Part shown: positions 6,878 to 16,161 of the stretch, piece by piece
Layout: every line of letters starts with the position of its first letter
How positions within the stretch are numbered: the stretch's first letter is position 1
DNA from: Massilia horti
GTDB taxonomy: Bacteria; Pseudomonadota; Gammaproteobacteria; Burkholderiales; Burkholderiaceae_D
Direction of reading: 5' to 3'
Length of the DNA stretch: 64,000 bases
Assembly: GCF_004614195.1 (NCBI RefSeq)
Contig: NZ_SPUM01000023.1
Location: forward strand, 34,696 to 98,695
Position numbers and translations under genes: made by a program
Notes under the pieces: model-generated
Database searches by the model: none
Told to the model about the DNA's origin: nothing
What the model saw: only the letters and a program-made list of their open reading frames with translations

Positions 6878-9853
6878 CTACGGTGCCTTGTAGAATTCGG
6901 CCTCCACGATCGAGAGCACGCCTTTCGGTGTCTGGTTCGCGCCGGTGTCTGCGATCGCCTGGTTGGCCACTTCCGTCAGTTTGATCGCATTGCGCTCGTC
7001 GGCCACACCATCGAGCTCAATGCGAACCGTGCTGCCTTTGCGCGGCTTCAGGGGCAGGGTGACATATCCCAGGCTCTTGGGCGTCATGCCGCTGAAGACT
7101 TGCTCGCCATCGACCGAAACCTTGATCGGGTAGCTGCGCTCGCGCCAGCCGGACAGTTTTAACACCACCTCCGTCAACGTCGCAGGCTGTGCCAGGCGAT
7201 AGGTGATCGCCGGATGCCGATCGTCCGATTTGCTGGCCCAGAATGTGGTCTCATCGTCGTCGAACGATTTGCCGGCATTTTCAGTATTGCTCGACGCTTC
7301 GGCGCCTGCGACCGGCACCGCGACGCGCGATACCTTGAACGACGGCGTCGACGGCGTTGGGCCACGATCCAGATGCAGCGGCAGGCCGGCATCGGGCAAT
7401 TGAGCCGAAAGGCCGCCTTCGACCTGTACCGGCTTGGACTCGAGCGTCAATTCGGCGCTCTTCAATCCATCGGCCGTGGCGCGCACTACGATTTTTCCGG
7501 GCTGGGTGGCGCTGCGCACCATAACCCGGTTAATTCCGCCTTCCACCGGCAGCGAGCGCGCCAGCACATAATTGTCGGGACCTTGCGCAATACCGCCGCG
7601 CCATTCGGCCGGCCCCTGCAGGTCGAAATGCACCATGTCGAGTGCGACCGGGTTGCGGCGGCCTTGCGCGTCTACCACTTCCACTTCCACCAGCGCCATG
7701 TCGGCACCGTCCGCATGCAGTCCGACCGGCGACGTGATCGCCTTCAGGCGCAGCGCAGCGGGTGCGCCGGCGGTTGCCAGCGTGGTTTCGCACACGCGCT
7801 TGCCCTTGGCGTCGTAGCCAATCGCTTTCAGTTCGCCCGGCTGCCAGGCGACATCGTCGAACGTGAACAGGAAGCGTTCGCTTTGCCGTCCCTGGCCGAG
7901 CAGTTTGCCGTTCAGGTAAAGCTCGACCTTTTCGGCACTCGACACCACGGTGACCGGCTTGACCGTTCCGGGCGCATAGTTCCAATGGCCGATGATGTGC
8001 GCCCGCGGTTTTTCCACATCCACCCAGCCGTCCCACATTACCTGGTGGGCGAAATAGCCGTCCTTGGGAATGCGCATTGCGTCGACTTCGCCGCTGCGGC
8101 GGTAATTTTCGGCGCCGCGATGGTGGGTGTTACTGTCCGAGAAAATGATGTTGACGCCGCCAGAGCTCACACGGGTGCCCGTGCCCGGCCGCTCGCGCCA
8201 ATAGTCGTACCAGCGCTTGACGTTCTCGATCGCGTGCGAATCCTGGTTGCGGTTATATGGGCTGGCATCCTGGCCTTTGTGCAGCGGACCGTCGCCATCT
8301 TTGTGGAAGGGCGGGGTCAGGTTATCCCAGAATTTGCGTGCACCCTCGTCGCGCGAATATTCCATGGCCCACATCGGGATGCGCGCGCTCTTGTTAATGT
8401 ACAGCATTTCGCCGCCATATTCGGCCACTTGCTGGAGCTTTGCGCTGAGCATTTCGCGGCTGCCGGACGCGCGCCCGCCGTACGGATCGTACTGGTCGCG
8501 CAGCGCCTTCATTTCGCGCATGTGCTCTTCGCTCACGCCGCGGTTCCCGCTTTCATAGAAAATGATGCTGGGGTTGTTGCGGTTATAAATGACCGCATCG
8601 CGCATGACGCTGATTCGCTGTTCCCAGCGGCGGCCCGTCACGTCGGCCTCCGAATCGCCGGCCGGCATGGCCTGCATCATTCCCAGGCGGTCGAATGATT
8701 CGATGTCCTGCTTCCACGGCGTCACGTGCATCCAGCGCACCAGGTTGGCATTGCTGGCCAGCGCCAGGCCATTGCTGTAGTCGCTCATCCAGGGCGGCAC
8801 CGACAGGCCGATCGATGGCCATTCGTTCGACGTGCGCTGGGCATAGCCTTTCATCTGGATCACGCGGTCGTTCAGCTTGACCATGCCGTTGGCGAATTCG
8901 GTCTTGCGAAAGCCGGTGCGGGTGGTGACGCTGTCGACCGGCTTGCCATCGACCTTCAGGGTCGTGACCACGTCATACAAATAGCCGTAGCCCCAGCTCC
9001 AGAAATTGAGGTTCTTGACCTTTGCGCTGGCCTTTACCACGCCGGTCGCACCCGGCGCCACCGACTGGGCAGGGGAGGTGAAGCGGGCGACTTCTTTGCC
9101 ATCGCGGTCGCGGATCTGGACTTCATAGGTAAAGGCGCGGGTTTCGGAATATTCGTTTCGTACCTCCGATTCCGCCGAAATCGTGGCGCTGCGCCCGCGA
9201 ATATCGAAGTCGCGCGCATAGACGTACACGCCGGTGGTGCCCAGCGTTGAGAACAGCGGCAGGGTCTGGTAAAGCTTGTCCACCAAATGCAGGCGCACAT
9301 TCTTGGGCAAGCCACCATAGTTGGCGTTGAAATTCCTGTCGGCCCATTGGTATTTTTGGCCCGTCGCCTGCTCGCGATAATCCCAGCGGTTGTCGGTGCG
9401 TACCGCGATCACGTTCTCACCTGGCACCACCACATCGGTGATGTCGAAGCCGAATGCGGTAATGCCGTTCTCGTGCAGGCCGACGCGCTTGCCGTTGACA
9501 TAGACCTCCGCAGCCTGCCGCGCTCCCTCGAATTCGATGAAGACTTTTTGCCCGCGGCTTGCGGCAGGCAGGGTGAAATGCTTCCGGTACCAGGCGATGC
9601 CGGTCGAATGATCGACGATGTCCTTGGCGAACGCGTCGTCTTCATTCCATGCCCTTGGCAAGGTGATCTTTTTCCAGCTGCTGTCGTCAAATGCAGCCTG
9701 CGATGCATCAGTCGGGTCTGCCACCGCCAGGCGCCAGTCGGAGTTGAAGTTGTAAACGGACCTTGCAGCCTGGGCTCCGGTTACAAAGCACGATGAAATC
9801 AGGACTGCAAGCGTGGCCGGAACCAGGCTTGACACGGGAATTCGAATCTTCAT
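6878..9853 (-). CDS. Secreted glycoside hydrolase family 2 protein, beta-galactosidase-like
   Basis: 991 residues with an N-terminal signal peptide (cleavage near AQAARS). Order of parts: GH2 sugar-binding domain with jelly-roll (about 30-215), immunoglobulin-like domain (about 215-320), TIM barrel (about 320-640), Ig-like/DUF4982-type domains (about 640-830) and a C-terminal discoidin-type (F5/8C) carbohydrate-binding region with SSNTENAGKSFDDDETTFW. The nucleophile Glu is probably that of MWAMEYSRDEG. The acid/base site reads FYESGNRG, where classic GH2 enzymes have Asn-Glu. Linkage specificity cannot be read; galactoside or another plant-glycan substrate is plausible. A LacI-type operator lies 24-41 bp upstream of the start, and no clear Shine-Dalgarno was found. 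Confidence 0.85.
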   Translation of the reverse strand: MKIRIPVSSLVPATLAVLISSCFVTGAQAARSVYNFNSDWRLAVADPTDASQAAFDDSSWKKITLPRAWNEDDAFAKDIVDHSTGIAWYRKHFTLPAASRGQKVFIEFEGARQAAEVYVNGKRVGLHENGITAFGFDITDVVVPGENVIAVRTDNRWDYREQATGQKYQWADRNFNANYGGLPKNVRLHLVDKLYQTLPLFSTLGTTGVYVYARDFDIRGRSATISAESEVRNEYSETRAFTYEVQIRDRDGKEVARFTSPAQSVAPGATGVVKASAKVKNLNFWSWGYGYLYDVVTTLKVDGKPVDSVTTRTGFRKTEFANGMVKLNDRVIQMKGYAQRTSNEWPSIGLSVPPWMSDYSNGLALASNANLVRWMHVTPWKQDIESFDRLGMMQAMPAGDSEADVTGRRWEQRISVMRDAVIYNRNNPSIIFYESGNRGVSEEHMREMKALRDQYDPYGGRASGSREMLSAKLQQVAEYGGEMLYINKSARIPMWAMEYSRDEGARKFWDNLTPPFHKDGDGPLHKGQDASPYNRNQDSHAIENVKRWYDYWRERPGTGTRVSSGGVNIIFSDSNTHHRGAENYRRSGEVDAMRIPKDGYFAHQVMWDGWVDVEKPRAHIIGHWNYAPGTVKPVTVVSSAEKVELYLNGKLLGQGRQSERFLFTFDDVAWQPGELKAIGYDAKGKRVCETTLATAGAPAALRLKAITSPVGLHADGADMALVEVEVVDAQGRRNPVALDMVHFDLQGPAEWRGGIAQGPDNYVLARSLPVEGGINRVMVRSATQPGKIVVRATADGLKSAELTLESKPVQVEGGLSAQLPDAGLPLHLDRGPTPSTPSFKVSRVAVPVAGAEASSNTENAGKSFDDDETTFWASKSDDRHPAITYRLAQPATLTEVVLKLSGWRERSYPIKVSVDGEQVFSGMTPKSLGYVTLPLKPRKGSTVRIELDGVADERNAIKLTEVANQAIADTGANQTPKGVLSIVEAEFYKAP

Positions 9854-9876
9854 GGCGAACCCAAAAGTGAAAGGGA

Positions 9877-9894
9877 GTTGGTAGCGCTACCAAC
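9877..9894. promoter_or_regulatory. LacI-family operator palindrome
   Basis: GTTGGTAGCGCTACCAAC is a perfect 18-bp palindrome with the central CG step typical of LacI/GalR operators; its core resembles the TGGTAGCGCTA boxes of proteobacterial xylose and xylan regulators. It lies 24 bp upstream of the GH2 start codon, where binding would block transcription. The matching repressor is not in the window. Confidence 0.7.
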
Positions 9895-9969
9895 GGATGC
9901 TATGTCCGTGATTTTCGCATGTCAACTCTTCTGACTCATTAATCAAGAGAATGATTGATGTGACATGGA

Positions 9970-9988
9970 CTCGTCCACCAAGGACGAG
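9970..9988. terminator. Hairpin downstream of the chemoreceptor gene
   Basis: CTCGTCC-ACCAA-GGACGAG forms a 7-bp perfect stem about 50 bp after the chemoreceptor stop codon (minus strand). There is no U-tract, so it may be only an mRNA-stabilising or weak termination hairpin. Confidence 0.3.
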
Positions 9989-10040
9989 CCCATGCACTAC
10001 AGCGCCCCTCGTATTGCACAGGCAGGGCGTCGAGCCGCCG

Positions 10041-11696
10041 CTATGCCGCTTCCAGAAGCGGCTTGGCGTTGGCAGCAGCAGTTTGCGGTTGGGAAGCGAG
10101 GAGATGGCGGTCGTGGGCAGGGCTCGCGCGCTGCGCCGGGGCCGCCTGGTGGCCGGCCAGGCGGAACACGCTGACCGCGCGCGACAGCTGCTCGGACTGT
10201 TCCTGCATGGCTTGCGCCGCCGCTGCCGCCTGCTCCACCAGCGCCGCGTTCTGCTGCGTGACGTTATCCATTTCCGACACGGCGCGGTTGACCTGCTCGA
10301 TGCCGGCCGCCTGTTCCGACGTGGCGGCGCTGATCTCGTTCATGATGTCGCTGACGCGCTGGATGCTGTCCATCATCTCATCCATGGTGGTTCCCGCTGT
10401 GGCCACCAGCTTGCTGCCCGCATCGACCTTGCCGACCGAATCGGTGATCAAATCCTTGATCTCCTTGGCCGCCGTGGCCGAGCGCTGGGCCAGGTTGCGC
10501 ACTTCGCTCGCCACCACGGCAAAGCCGCGGCCCTGTTCGCCCGCGCGGGCTGCTTCCACGGCCGCGTTCAGGGCCAGGATATTGGTCTGGAAGGCGATGC
10601 CGTCGATCACGCCGATGATGTCCGCGATCTTCTTCGACGAAGCGTTGATGGAGCCCATGGTTTCCACCACCTGCGCCACCACCGCGCCGCCCTTGCCGGC
10701 CACGGCCGCCGCAGTGGCGGCCAGCTGGTTGGCTTGCTTGGCGTTGTCGGCGTTCTGCTTCACGGTCGTCGTCAGTTCTTCCATCGATGACGCCGTTTCT
10801 TCCAGCGCGCTGGCCTGCTGCTCGGTGCGGGCCGACAGGTCCAGGTTGCCCGCCGCGATCTCGGACGAGGCGCCGCCGATGGCTTCGGTGCCGCCGCGCA
10901 CTTCGCCGACGATCTTGACCAGGCTGTCGTTCATATTCTTCAGGGCTTGCAGCAGCTGGCCCGTTTCGTCGGTGCTATCGACTTCGATATGGCTGCTCAA
11001 ATCGCCTGCCGCCACAGTGTTGGCCACCGTGACCGCGCGCTGTAGCGGCACCGTGATCGAGCGGACCAGCCACCAGCCGATGCCCACTGCCAGCGCCACC
11101 GCGGCCGCGCCCAGCACCAGCATCAGGGTCAGGCTGAAGCTGTAGGTGGAGGCGGCATCGGTTTTGTAATTGTCCATGCGCGTGAGCTGGAAAGCGGTCA
11201 GCTCCTCCATGACGGTCCCATAATTTTTGAACACGGGACGCAAATCCTGGTTCAGATAATCCTTCTGATCCTGCTCGCTGCCCGACTCGATCAGGGCCAG
11301 CAGGCGGTCCGCGCCCGCTTGGTAGCGTTGGTTCGCTTCCAGCACCCGGCCCAGGATTTCCTTGCCCTTGGGCAGATAGAGATTTTTCTTCAAATAGTCC
11401 AGCTTGGTGTCCAGCCTGCTGCGCGCTGCCATCAGTTCGGTGCGCTGCTTTTGGCGGTCCTCAGCGTTACTGTTCAACATCATGTTACGCAGGGCGATGG
11501 CGATGCCGTTGACGTCGTCCATCGATTGCGTGGCCCGAAGCGTTTTGGGCACGGCGTCATTGACGATGGCGGTGGTCGCGCTGTTGACGCGACCCAGCAT
11601 GACAATGCCGATGACGATGCACGCCATCATCAACAAGATCATCAGACTGGAATTGGCCGTCAGTCGCGTGCCTATCCGCATATTTGTGATTTTCAT
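10041..11696 (-). CDS. Methyl-accepting chemotaxis protein
   Basis: 551 residues, ATG 11696 preceded by AAGGAAATT. Topology is that of a Tsr/Tar-type receptor: membrane helix at about 12-34, periplasmic four-helix-bundle ligand domain (about 35-185), second membrane helix (about 190-212), HAMP (about 213-265) and a long cytoplasmic signalling coiled coil whose hairpin tip has [20 protein letters not shown]. The C-terminus is Ala/Gln/Pro-rich and lacks the NWETF-type CheR-binding pentapeptide. It probably senses a small ligand, perhaps a sugar or acid linked to the neighbouring genes, though nothing shows which. An ANR/FNR-type box lies 62 bp upstream. Confidence 0.93.
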   Translation of the reverse strand: MKITNMRIGTRLTANSSLMILLMMACIVIGIVMLGRVNSATTAIVNDAVPKTLRATQSMDDVNGIAIALRNMMLNSNAEDRQKQRTELMAARSRLDTKLDYLKKNLYLPKGKEILGRVLEANQRYQAGADRLLALIESGSEQDQKDYLNQDLRPVFKNYGTVMEELTAFQLTRMDNYKTDAASTYSFSLTLMLVLGAAAVALAVGIGWWLVRSITVPLQRAVTVANTVAAGDLSSHIEVDSTDETGQLLQALKNMNDSLVKIVGEVRGGTEAIGGASSEIAAGNLDLSARTEQQASALEETASSMEELTTTVKQNADNAKQANQLAATAAAVAGKGGAVVAQVVETMGSINASSKKIADIIGVIDGIAFQTNILALNAAVEAARAGEQGRGFAVVASEVRNLAQRSATAAKEIKDLITDSVGKVDAGSKLVATAGTTMDEMMDSIQRVSDIMNEISAATSEQAAGIEQVNRAVSEMDNVTQQNAALVEQAAAAAQAMQEQSEQLSRAVSVFRLAGHQAAPAQRASPAHDRHLLASQPQTAAANAKPLLEAA

Positions 11697-11758
11697 AATT
11701 TCCTTACATCAATAAAAATTACAGGCGTGATGTTACAAGGAAACATAGTTAAAGTTAA

Positions 11759-11772
11759 TTGATGTAGATCAA
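11759..11772. promoter_or_regulatory. ANR/FNR-type box
   Basis: TTGATGTAGATCAA is an exact match to the TTGAT-N4-ATCAA consensus of oxygen-responsive FNR/ANR regulators. It lies 62 bp upstream of the chemoreceptor start, in the 369-bp gap between that gene and galM. Control of the chemoreceptor by oxygen limitation is inferred. Confidence 0.55.
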
Positions 11773-12065
11773 ACGATTTTATATTTACTCGGCGATAACA
11801 AAGCCGTCGAGAGCCGAAGCTGGCGTGCGATCGATACAAAAATCGAAATCGCATTTGTTGAAAAAGTGATTGTCTTGATCACGGCCGCACTCCTACCATG
11901 ACTGCCGCGGATGACATGACAAGCCCGGCTCAGGCCGTGCGAGCCTGTTTTCCGGACGTGCTACGATCACGGCATTTACAGACCCGGGCATGACGGCTTC
12001 ATCCATGCTGCCGATTGCAGCACCAGCATGCCGGTCTGTCTCGCGACTCTCTAAGGACCCAACCA
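11773..12065. other. Intergenic region upstream of galM, no gene seen
   Basis: AT-rich at its left, GC-rich toward galM. An inverted GTGAT/ATCAC pair near 11867-11883 is the only notable structure. No reading frame with a ribosome site was found. Confidence 0.3.
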
Positions 12066-13115
12066 GTGCAACCCGGTATCACGCAGGCGCCGTTCGGAAG
12101 GCTTCCCGGCGGCGAGCAAGTACAACTATTCACGCTCACCAATGCCAACGGCATGGTGGTGAAGATCACCAATTTCGGCGGCATCATTACCGAACTCCAC
12201 GTGCCCGACCGCAATGGCGTACTGGCTGACGTGGTCCACGGTTTTGACACGCTGGAGGCCTACCGTACCGAAAGCCCATACTTCGGCGCCACCATCGGGC
12301 GCTACGGCAACCGCATTGCGCGCGGCCGCTTCACTGAGGGCGGCAAGACCTACCAGCTGACGATCAACGACGGCCAAAACCACCTGCATGGAGGGACCAG
12401 GGGCTTTGACAAGGTGTTGTGGCAGGCCAGCGCGGCCGCCAACGCCCTCACGCTCACCCACCGCAGCCCGGACGGCGACCAGGGCTACCCCGGCAACCTG
12501 GATGCGACGGTCGTCTACAGCCTCACGGACGACAACGAGCTGGTGATGCGCCTGTCCGCCACTACCTCCCAGCCGACGCCGATCAACCTGACCCAGCACA
12601 GCTACTTCAACCTGGCGGGCGACGGCGACATCCTCGACCATGAACTGACGATCGACGCCGACGCCTTCATCCCGATCGACGCCGAGTCGATTCCCCTGGG
12701 CGGCACCGGGTTGGTGGCCGGCACGCCGTTCGACTTTCGCACCCCGCACGCCATTGGCGAGCGCATCGGCTACCCGGATACGCAACTGCGCCACGGCAGC
12801 GGTTATGACCACTGTTACGTGCTCACCAAGCCGGCGCAGGGCGCGATGACCCGCGCTTTGCATGCGCGGCACCCCGGCTCGGGCCGGGTGCTCGAACTGT
12901 TCACCCAGGAGCCAGGCGTGCAGTTCTACAGCGGCAACTTCCTCGACGGCACCCTGACCGGCAAGGGCAGGACCTACATTTACCGCAGCGGCTTCTGCGC
13001 GGAGCCGCAGCACTTTCCCGACTCGCCGAACCATCCGGCGTTCCCCAACACCATCCTGCGGCCGGGTCAGGTCTACCAGACCGAATCCCGATACCGCTTC
13101 TCAGTGGAGAAATAA
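12066..13115 (+). CDS. galM: Aldose 1-epimerase (mutarotase)
   Basis: 349 residues starting at GTG 12066, chosen because AAGGA (12053-12057) lies 8 nt upstream. Family motifs are intact: FGGIITELHVPD, GRYGNRIARGRF, NDGQNHLHGG (His), LTQHSYFNLAG (catalytic His) and FTQEPGVQFYSGN (catalytic Glu). It interconverts alpha and beta anomers of aldoses such as galactose or L-arabinose in the cytoplasm; no signal peptide is present once the GTG start is used. The lactonase gene follows after 4 nt, so the pair is one operon feeding sugar oxidation. Confidence 0.93.
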   Translation: MQPGITQAPFGRLPGGEQVQLFTLTNANGMVVKITNFGGIITELHVPDRNGVLADVVHGFDTLEAYRTESPYFGATIGRYGNRIARGRFTEGGKTYQLTINDGQNHLHGGTRGFDKVLWQASAAANALTLTHRSPDGDQGYPGNLDATVVYSLTDDNELVMRLSATTSQPTPINLTQHSYFNLAGDGDILDHELTIDADAFIPIDAESIPLGGTGLVAGTPFDFRTPHAIGERIGYPDTQLRHGSGYDHCYVLTKPAQGAMTRALHARHPGSGRVLELFTQEPGVQFYSGNFLDGTLTGKGRTYIYRSGFCAEPQHFPDSPNHPAFPNTILRPGQVYQTESRYRFSVEK

Positions 13116-13119
13116 GAAG

Positions 13120-13998
13120 ATGATGCAACTGCTTGTCGACGGCCAGAACGAGCTGGGCGAATGCGTGCTCTGGTGCGAGCGCACCGGCCGCGTGCTGTGG
13201 ACCGACATCCAGAACTCGGTACTGCATGCCCACACTCCCGCAACCGGCCAGACGCGCAGTTGGACAATGCCCGAACGCCTGTGCTCCTTCGCGCTGACCG
13301 ACAGCGACGACCGCCTGCTGCTTGGCCTGGCGTCGGGACTTGCCTTCTTCGACTTCTCAAGTGGTGAAGTGACCCGCATCTGCGAAGTCGAAGCAGGCCT
13401 GAACACGCGCCTGAACGACGGCCGCTGCGACCGCCAGGGCCGCTTCGTATTCGGCACCTTCAACCAGGACGACAGCCCCAAGGCGCCGGCCGGCAGCTAC
13501 TACCGCCTGAACCACGACCTGACGCTCGACAAACTGCCGCTGGGCGGCGTGGCCATCGCCAACAGCATCTGCTTTTCGCCCGACGGGCGCACCATGTACT
13601 ACGCCGATTCTGCCACTTTCACGATCCACTGCTGCGATTACCACCCCGAGACCGGCGAGGTCAAAGGCCAGCGCGTATTCGTGCCGCGCGAGGCGGCGCC
13701 GGGCGAGCCGGATGGCGCGGCGATCGACGCCGAAGGCTGCCTGTGGAGCGCGCGCTGGGGAGCAGGGCAGGTGATCCGGTTTGCGCCGGATGGTCGGGTC
13801 GACCGCGTGGTCGACGTGCCGGTGCCGCAGCCGAGCTGCGTGGCGTTCGGCGGCGAGCGGCTGGACGTGCTGTATGCCACCAGCGCGCGCCAGTGGATGA
13901 CCGATACCCAACTTGCCGCGACCCCGCAAGCGGGCGGCCTGTTCCAGCTCACGCTCGACGTGCGCGGCCTGCCGGAGTCGCGCTTCAAGATCGCCTGA
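13120..13998 (+). CDS. SMP-30/gluconolactonase-type lactonase, probable L-arabinonolactonase
   Basis: 292 residues, six-bladed beta-propeller of the SMP-30 family. Metal ligands appear as Glu in ELGECVLW, Asn in LNDGRCDRQG, Asn in IANSICFSPDG and Asp in EPDGAAIDAEG. These enzymes hydrolyse aldonolactones. Beside galM, and close to an aldonate dehydratase and a sugar-dehydrogenase SDR, the likely substrate is L-arabinono-1,4-lactone, possibly also galactonolactone. The start follows the galM stop by 4 nt; GGAGAAATAAGAAG supplies the ribosome site within the end of galM. Confidence 0.85.
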   Translation: MMQLLVDGQNELGECVLWCERTGRVLWTDIQNSVLHAHTPATGQTRSWTMPERLCSFALTDSDDRLLLGLASGLAFFDFSSGEVTRICEVEAGLNTRLNDGRCDRQGRFVFGTFNQDDSPKAPAGSYYRLNHDLTLDKLPLGGVAIANSICFSPDGRTMYYADSATFTIHCCDYHPETGEVKGQRVFVPREAAPGEPDGAAIDAEGCLWSARWGAGQVIRFAPDGRVDRVVDVPVPQPSCVAFGGERLDVLYATSARQWMTDTQLAATPQAGGLFQLTLDVRGLPESRFKIA

Positions 13999-14012
13999 CC
14001 ATTTAAGGGAGG

Positions 14013-14131
14013 CGTAGGGGGCGCGGGGCCGCCGAGGACCTGTGCGCACGCGGTCAGCGCATGCCGGCTTGCGGCTACTGCTCCACTATGCTGCCTTCGC
14101 GAACCGCGTGCGCACTGGTGCGCACCCTACG
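14013..14131. repeat. Dispersed palindromic repeat, complete 119-bp copy
   Basis: Starts CGTAGGGGGCGCGGGGCC, has CTGTGCGCACGCGGT after about 27 bp, a variable middle, then CGAACCGCGTGCGCAC and the inverted end GTGCGCACCCTACG. The ends are inverted repeats of each other, giving a small MITE- or REP-like unit. Confidence 0.7.
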
Positions 14132-14197
14132 ACGTCTGCGCGCGAATCGGCTAAAGGATGGGCAGTCGTCATCGCGCGCAACCCCGCATTCACACAA

Positions 14198-14270
14198 CCA
14201 ATCAATACATTTTTCGATATCAAATTCGTCAAAAAATTGATTGGAAACATATCTCCCCGCAATTTAGTAT
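14198..14270 (+). promoter_or_regulatory. Promoter and operator of the L-arabonate catabolic run
   Basis: CCAATCAAT (14198-14206) and ATTGATTGG (14236-14244) form a perfect 9-bp inverted repeat 38 bp centre to centre. The right arm sits in CAAAAAATTGATTGGA (14230-14245), preceded by TATCAAA (14218-14224). TTGGAA (14241-14246), an 18-bp spacer and TAGTAT (14265-14270) give a plausible sigma-70 promoter 27 bp before the start codon. The same blocks with identical spacing occur upstream of the ABC transporter (23715-23767). Confidence 0.55.
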
Positions 14271-14297
14271 TCCTCCCAGAATAACGAGGAGGAAGGC

Positions 14298-16040
14298 ATG
14301 TCCGAGACAAAGAAGAAAACCCCGCTGCGCTCGGCCGCGTGGTTTGGCACCCAGGACAAGAACGGCTTCATGTACCGAAGCTGGATGAAGAACCAAGGCA
14401 TCCCCGACCACGAATTCCAGGGCAAGCCGATCATCGGCATCTGCAATACCTGGTCCGAACTCACCCCCTGCAACGCCCACTTCCGCAAACTGGCCGAACA
14501 CGTCAAGCGCGGCATTTTGGAAGCGGGCGGCTTCCCGGTTGAATTCCCCGTGTTCTCAAACGGCGAATCGAACCTGCGCCCGACCGCCATGCTCACCCGT
14601 AACTTGGCCAGCATGGACGTCGAAGAATCCATTCGCGGCAACCCAATGGATGGCGTGGTTCTGCTGGTCGGCTGCGACAAGACGACCCCGGCGCTCTTGA
14701 TGGGCGCGGCGAGCGTGGACCTGCCGACCATCGTGGTCACGGGCGGCCCCATGCTCAACGGTAAACTGAATGGCAAGGACATCGGCTCCGGCACCGCCGT
14801 CTGGCAGTTGCACGAGCAGGCCAAGGCAGGCCAGATCACGATGCACGATTTCCTGTCCGCCGAAGCCGGGCACTCGCGCTCGGCCGGCACCTGCAACACG
14901 ATGGGAACCGCCTCGACCATGGCCTGCATGGCCGAATCGCTCGGCACCTCGCTGCCGCACAACGCCGCTATTCCGGCGGTGGACGCACGCCGCTACGTAC
15001 TGGCGCACCTGTCGGGCATTCGCATTGTCGAGATGGTGCACGAGGACCTGCGCCTGTCGAAGATCCTCAAGCGCGAGAACTTCGAAAACGCGATCCGCGT
15101 GAACGCCGCCATCGGCGGCTCGACCAACGCCGTGATCCACCTGAAGGCCATCGCCGGCCGCGTCGGCGTGCCGCTCGAGCTGGAAGACTGGACCAGGATC
15201 GGCAAGGGCACCCCGACCATCGTCGACCTGCTGCCGTCCGGCCGCTACCTGATGGAAGAGTTCTACTACGCCGGCGGCCTGCCGGGTGTGATCCGCCGCC
15301 TGGGCGATGGCAGCCTGCTGCCGCACAAGGACGCGCTGACCGTCAACGGCAAGACGCTGTGGCAGAACTGCGAAGACGCGCCGATCTACAACGACGAAGT
15401 GATCCGCAAGCTGGATAAGCCACTGATCGACGACGGCGGTATCTGCATCCTGCGCGGGAACCTTGCGCCGCGCGGCGCCGTGCTCAAGCCGTCGGCCGCA
15501 TCGCCGCATTTGATGAAGCACCGCGGCCGCGCGGTTGTGTTCGAGGACTTCGACCACTACAAAGAGCGCATCGTCGATCCTGACCTCGATGTCGACGCCG
15601 ACTCGATCCTCGTGATGAAGAACTGCGGCCCCAAGGGATACCCGGGCATGGCCGAAGTCGGTAACATGGGCCTGCCGCCCAAGCTGCTGGCCCAGGGAAT
15701 CACCGACATGGTGCGCATTTCGGACGCTCGCATGAGCGGCACGGCATACGGCACGGTGGTGCTGCACGTGGCGCCGGAAGCGATGGCCGGTGGGCCGCTT
15801 GGGATCGTAAAAGACGGCGACTGGATCGCGCTCGATTGCCGCGCAGGTTCGCTCGATATCGAGCTGACCATTGATGAGATCGCGCAGCGCCTGGCCGAGC
15901 GCGCGCGCAACCAGAAGCCGCTCGACAAAACCGGATACAAAGGGCTGTATCTGGACCATGTGCTGCAGGCCGACGAAGGATGCGACTTCGGCTTCCTGGT
16001 TGGCTGTCGCGGTTCCGAAGTGCCCAAGCATTCGCACTGA
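14298..16040 (+). CDS. IlvD/EDD-family dehydratase, probable L-arabonate dehydratase
   Basis: 580 residues, ATG 14298 with a strong GAGGAGG ribosome site. Iron-sulfur dehydratase family: Cys in GICNTWSELTPC, LVGCDKTTP and AGTCNTMGTAST supply or surround the cluster, and ARMSGTAYGTVVLH is the C-terminal substrate motif. Length and sequence style fit sugar-acid dehydratases (arabonate, xylonate, galactonate) better than dihydroxyacid dehydratase of valine synthesis. It would convert L-arabonate to 2-keto-3-deoxy-L-arabonate. First gene of a run with the GguC-like protein, SDR, GH97 and GH51. Exact sugar-acid preference is inferred from context. Confidence 0.88.
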   Translation: MSETKKKTPLRSAAWFGTQDKNGFMYRSWMKNQGIPDHEFQGKPIIGICNTWSELTPCNAHFRKLAEHVKRGILEAGGFPVEFPVFSNGESNLRPTAMLTRNLASMDVEESIRGNPMDGVVLLVGCDKTTPALLMGAASVDLPTIVVTGGPMLNGKLNGKDIGSGTAVWQLHEQAKAGQITMHDFLSAEAGHSRSAGTCNTMGTASTMACMAESLGTSLPHNAAIPAVDARRYVLAHLSGIRIVEMVHEDLRLSKILKRENFENAIRVNAAIGGSTNAVIHLKAIAGRVGVPLELEDWTRIGKGTPTIVDLLPSGRYLMEEFYYAGGLPGVIRRLGDGSLLPHKDALTVNGKTLWQNCEDAPIYNDEVIRKLDKPLIDDGGICILRGNLAPRGAVLKPSAASPHLMKHRGRAVVFEDFDHYKERIVDPDLDVDADSILVMKNCGPKGYPGMAEVGNMGLPPKLLAQGITDMVRISDARMSGTAYGTVVLHVAPEAMAGGPLGIVKDGDWIALDCRAGSLDIELTIDEIAQRLAERARNQKPLDKTGYKGLYLDHVLQADEGCDFGFLVGCRGSEVPKHSH

Positions 16041-16064
16041 ATCATCGGCGTACTAAAGAAAGCA

Positions 16065-16144
16065 CGTCGTTCCCGCGCAGGCGGGAACCCATGCTGAGCG
16101 TCATTTCACGCTGCCTATGGGTCCCCGCCTGCGCGGGGACGACG
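16065..16144. repeat. 80-bp inverted-repeat element in the operon
   Basis: The left arm (16065-16092), beginning CGTCGTTCCCGCGCAGG, and the right arm (16117-16144), ending CGCGGGGACGACG, are inverted copies with a 24-bp middle. Each arm also holds its own hairpin (TTCCCGC/GCGGGAA and TCCCCGC/GCGGGGA). This is a widespread style of small palindromic repeat in beta- and gammaproteobacteria. It lies between the dehydratase and GguC-like genes and could stabilise or attenuate the mRNA. Confidence 0.75.
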
Positions 16145-16161
16145 ATTGTTGGGAGACACTC

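Noticed and set aside
7214..8698. Long plus-strand frame opposite the secreted GH2 gene
   Set aside because: Antisense shadow caused by high third-position GC; it lacks a ribosome site and recognisable domains.
9970..9988. Intrinsic terminator with U-tract after the chemoreceptor gene
   Set aside because: The stem is good but no U-run follows on the transcribed strand, so it is reported only as a low-confidence hairpin.
14298..16040. Dehydratase as IlvD of branched-chain amino acid synthesis
   Set aside because: Sugar-acid dehydratase-like motifs and the arabinose gene context fit better.
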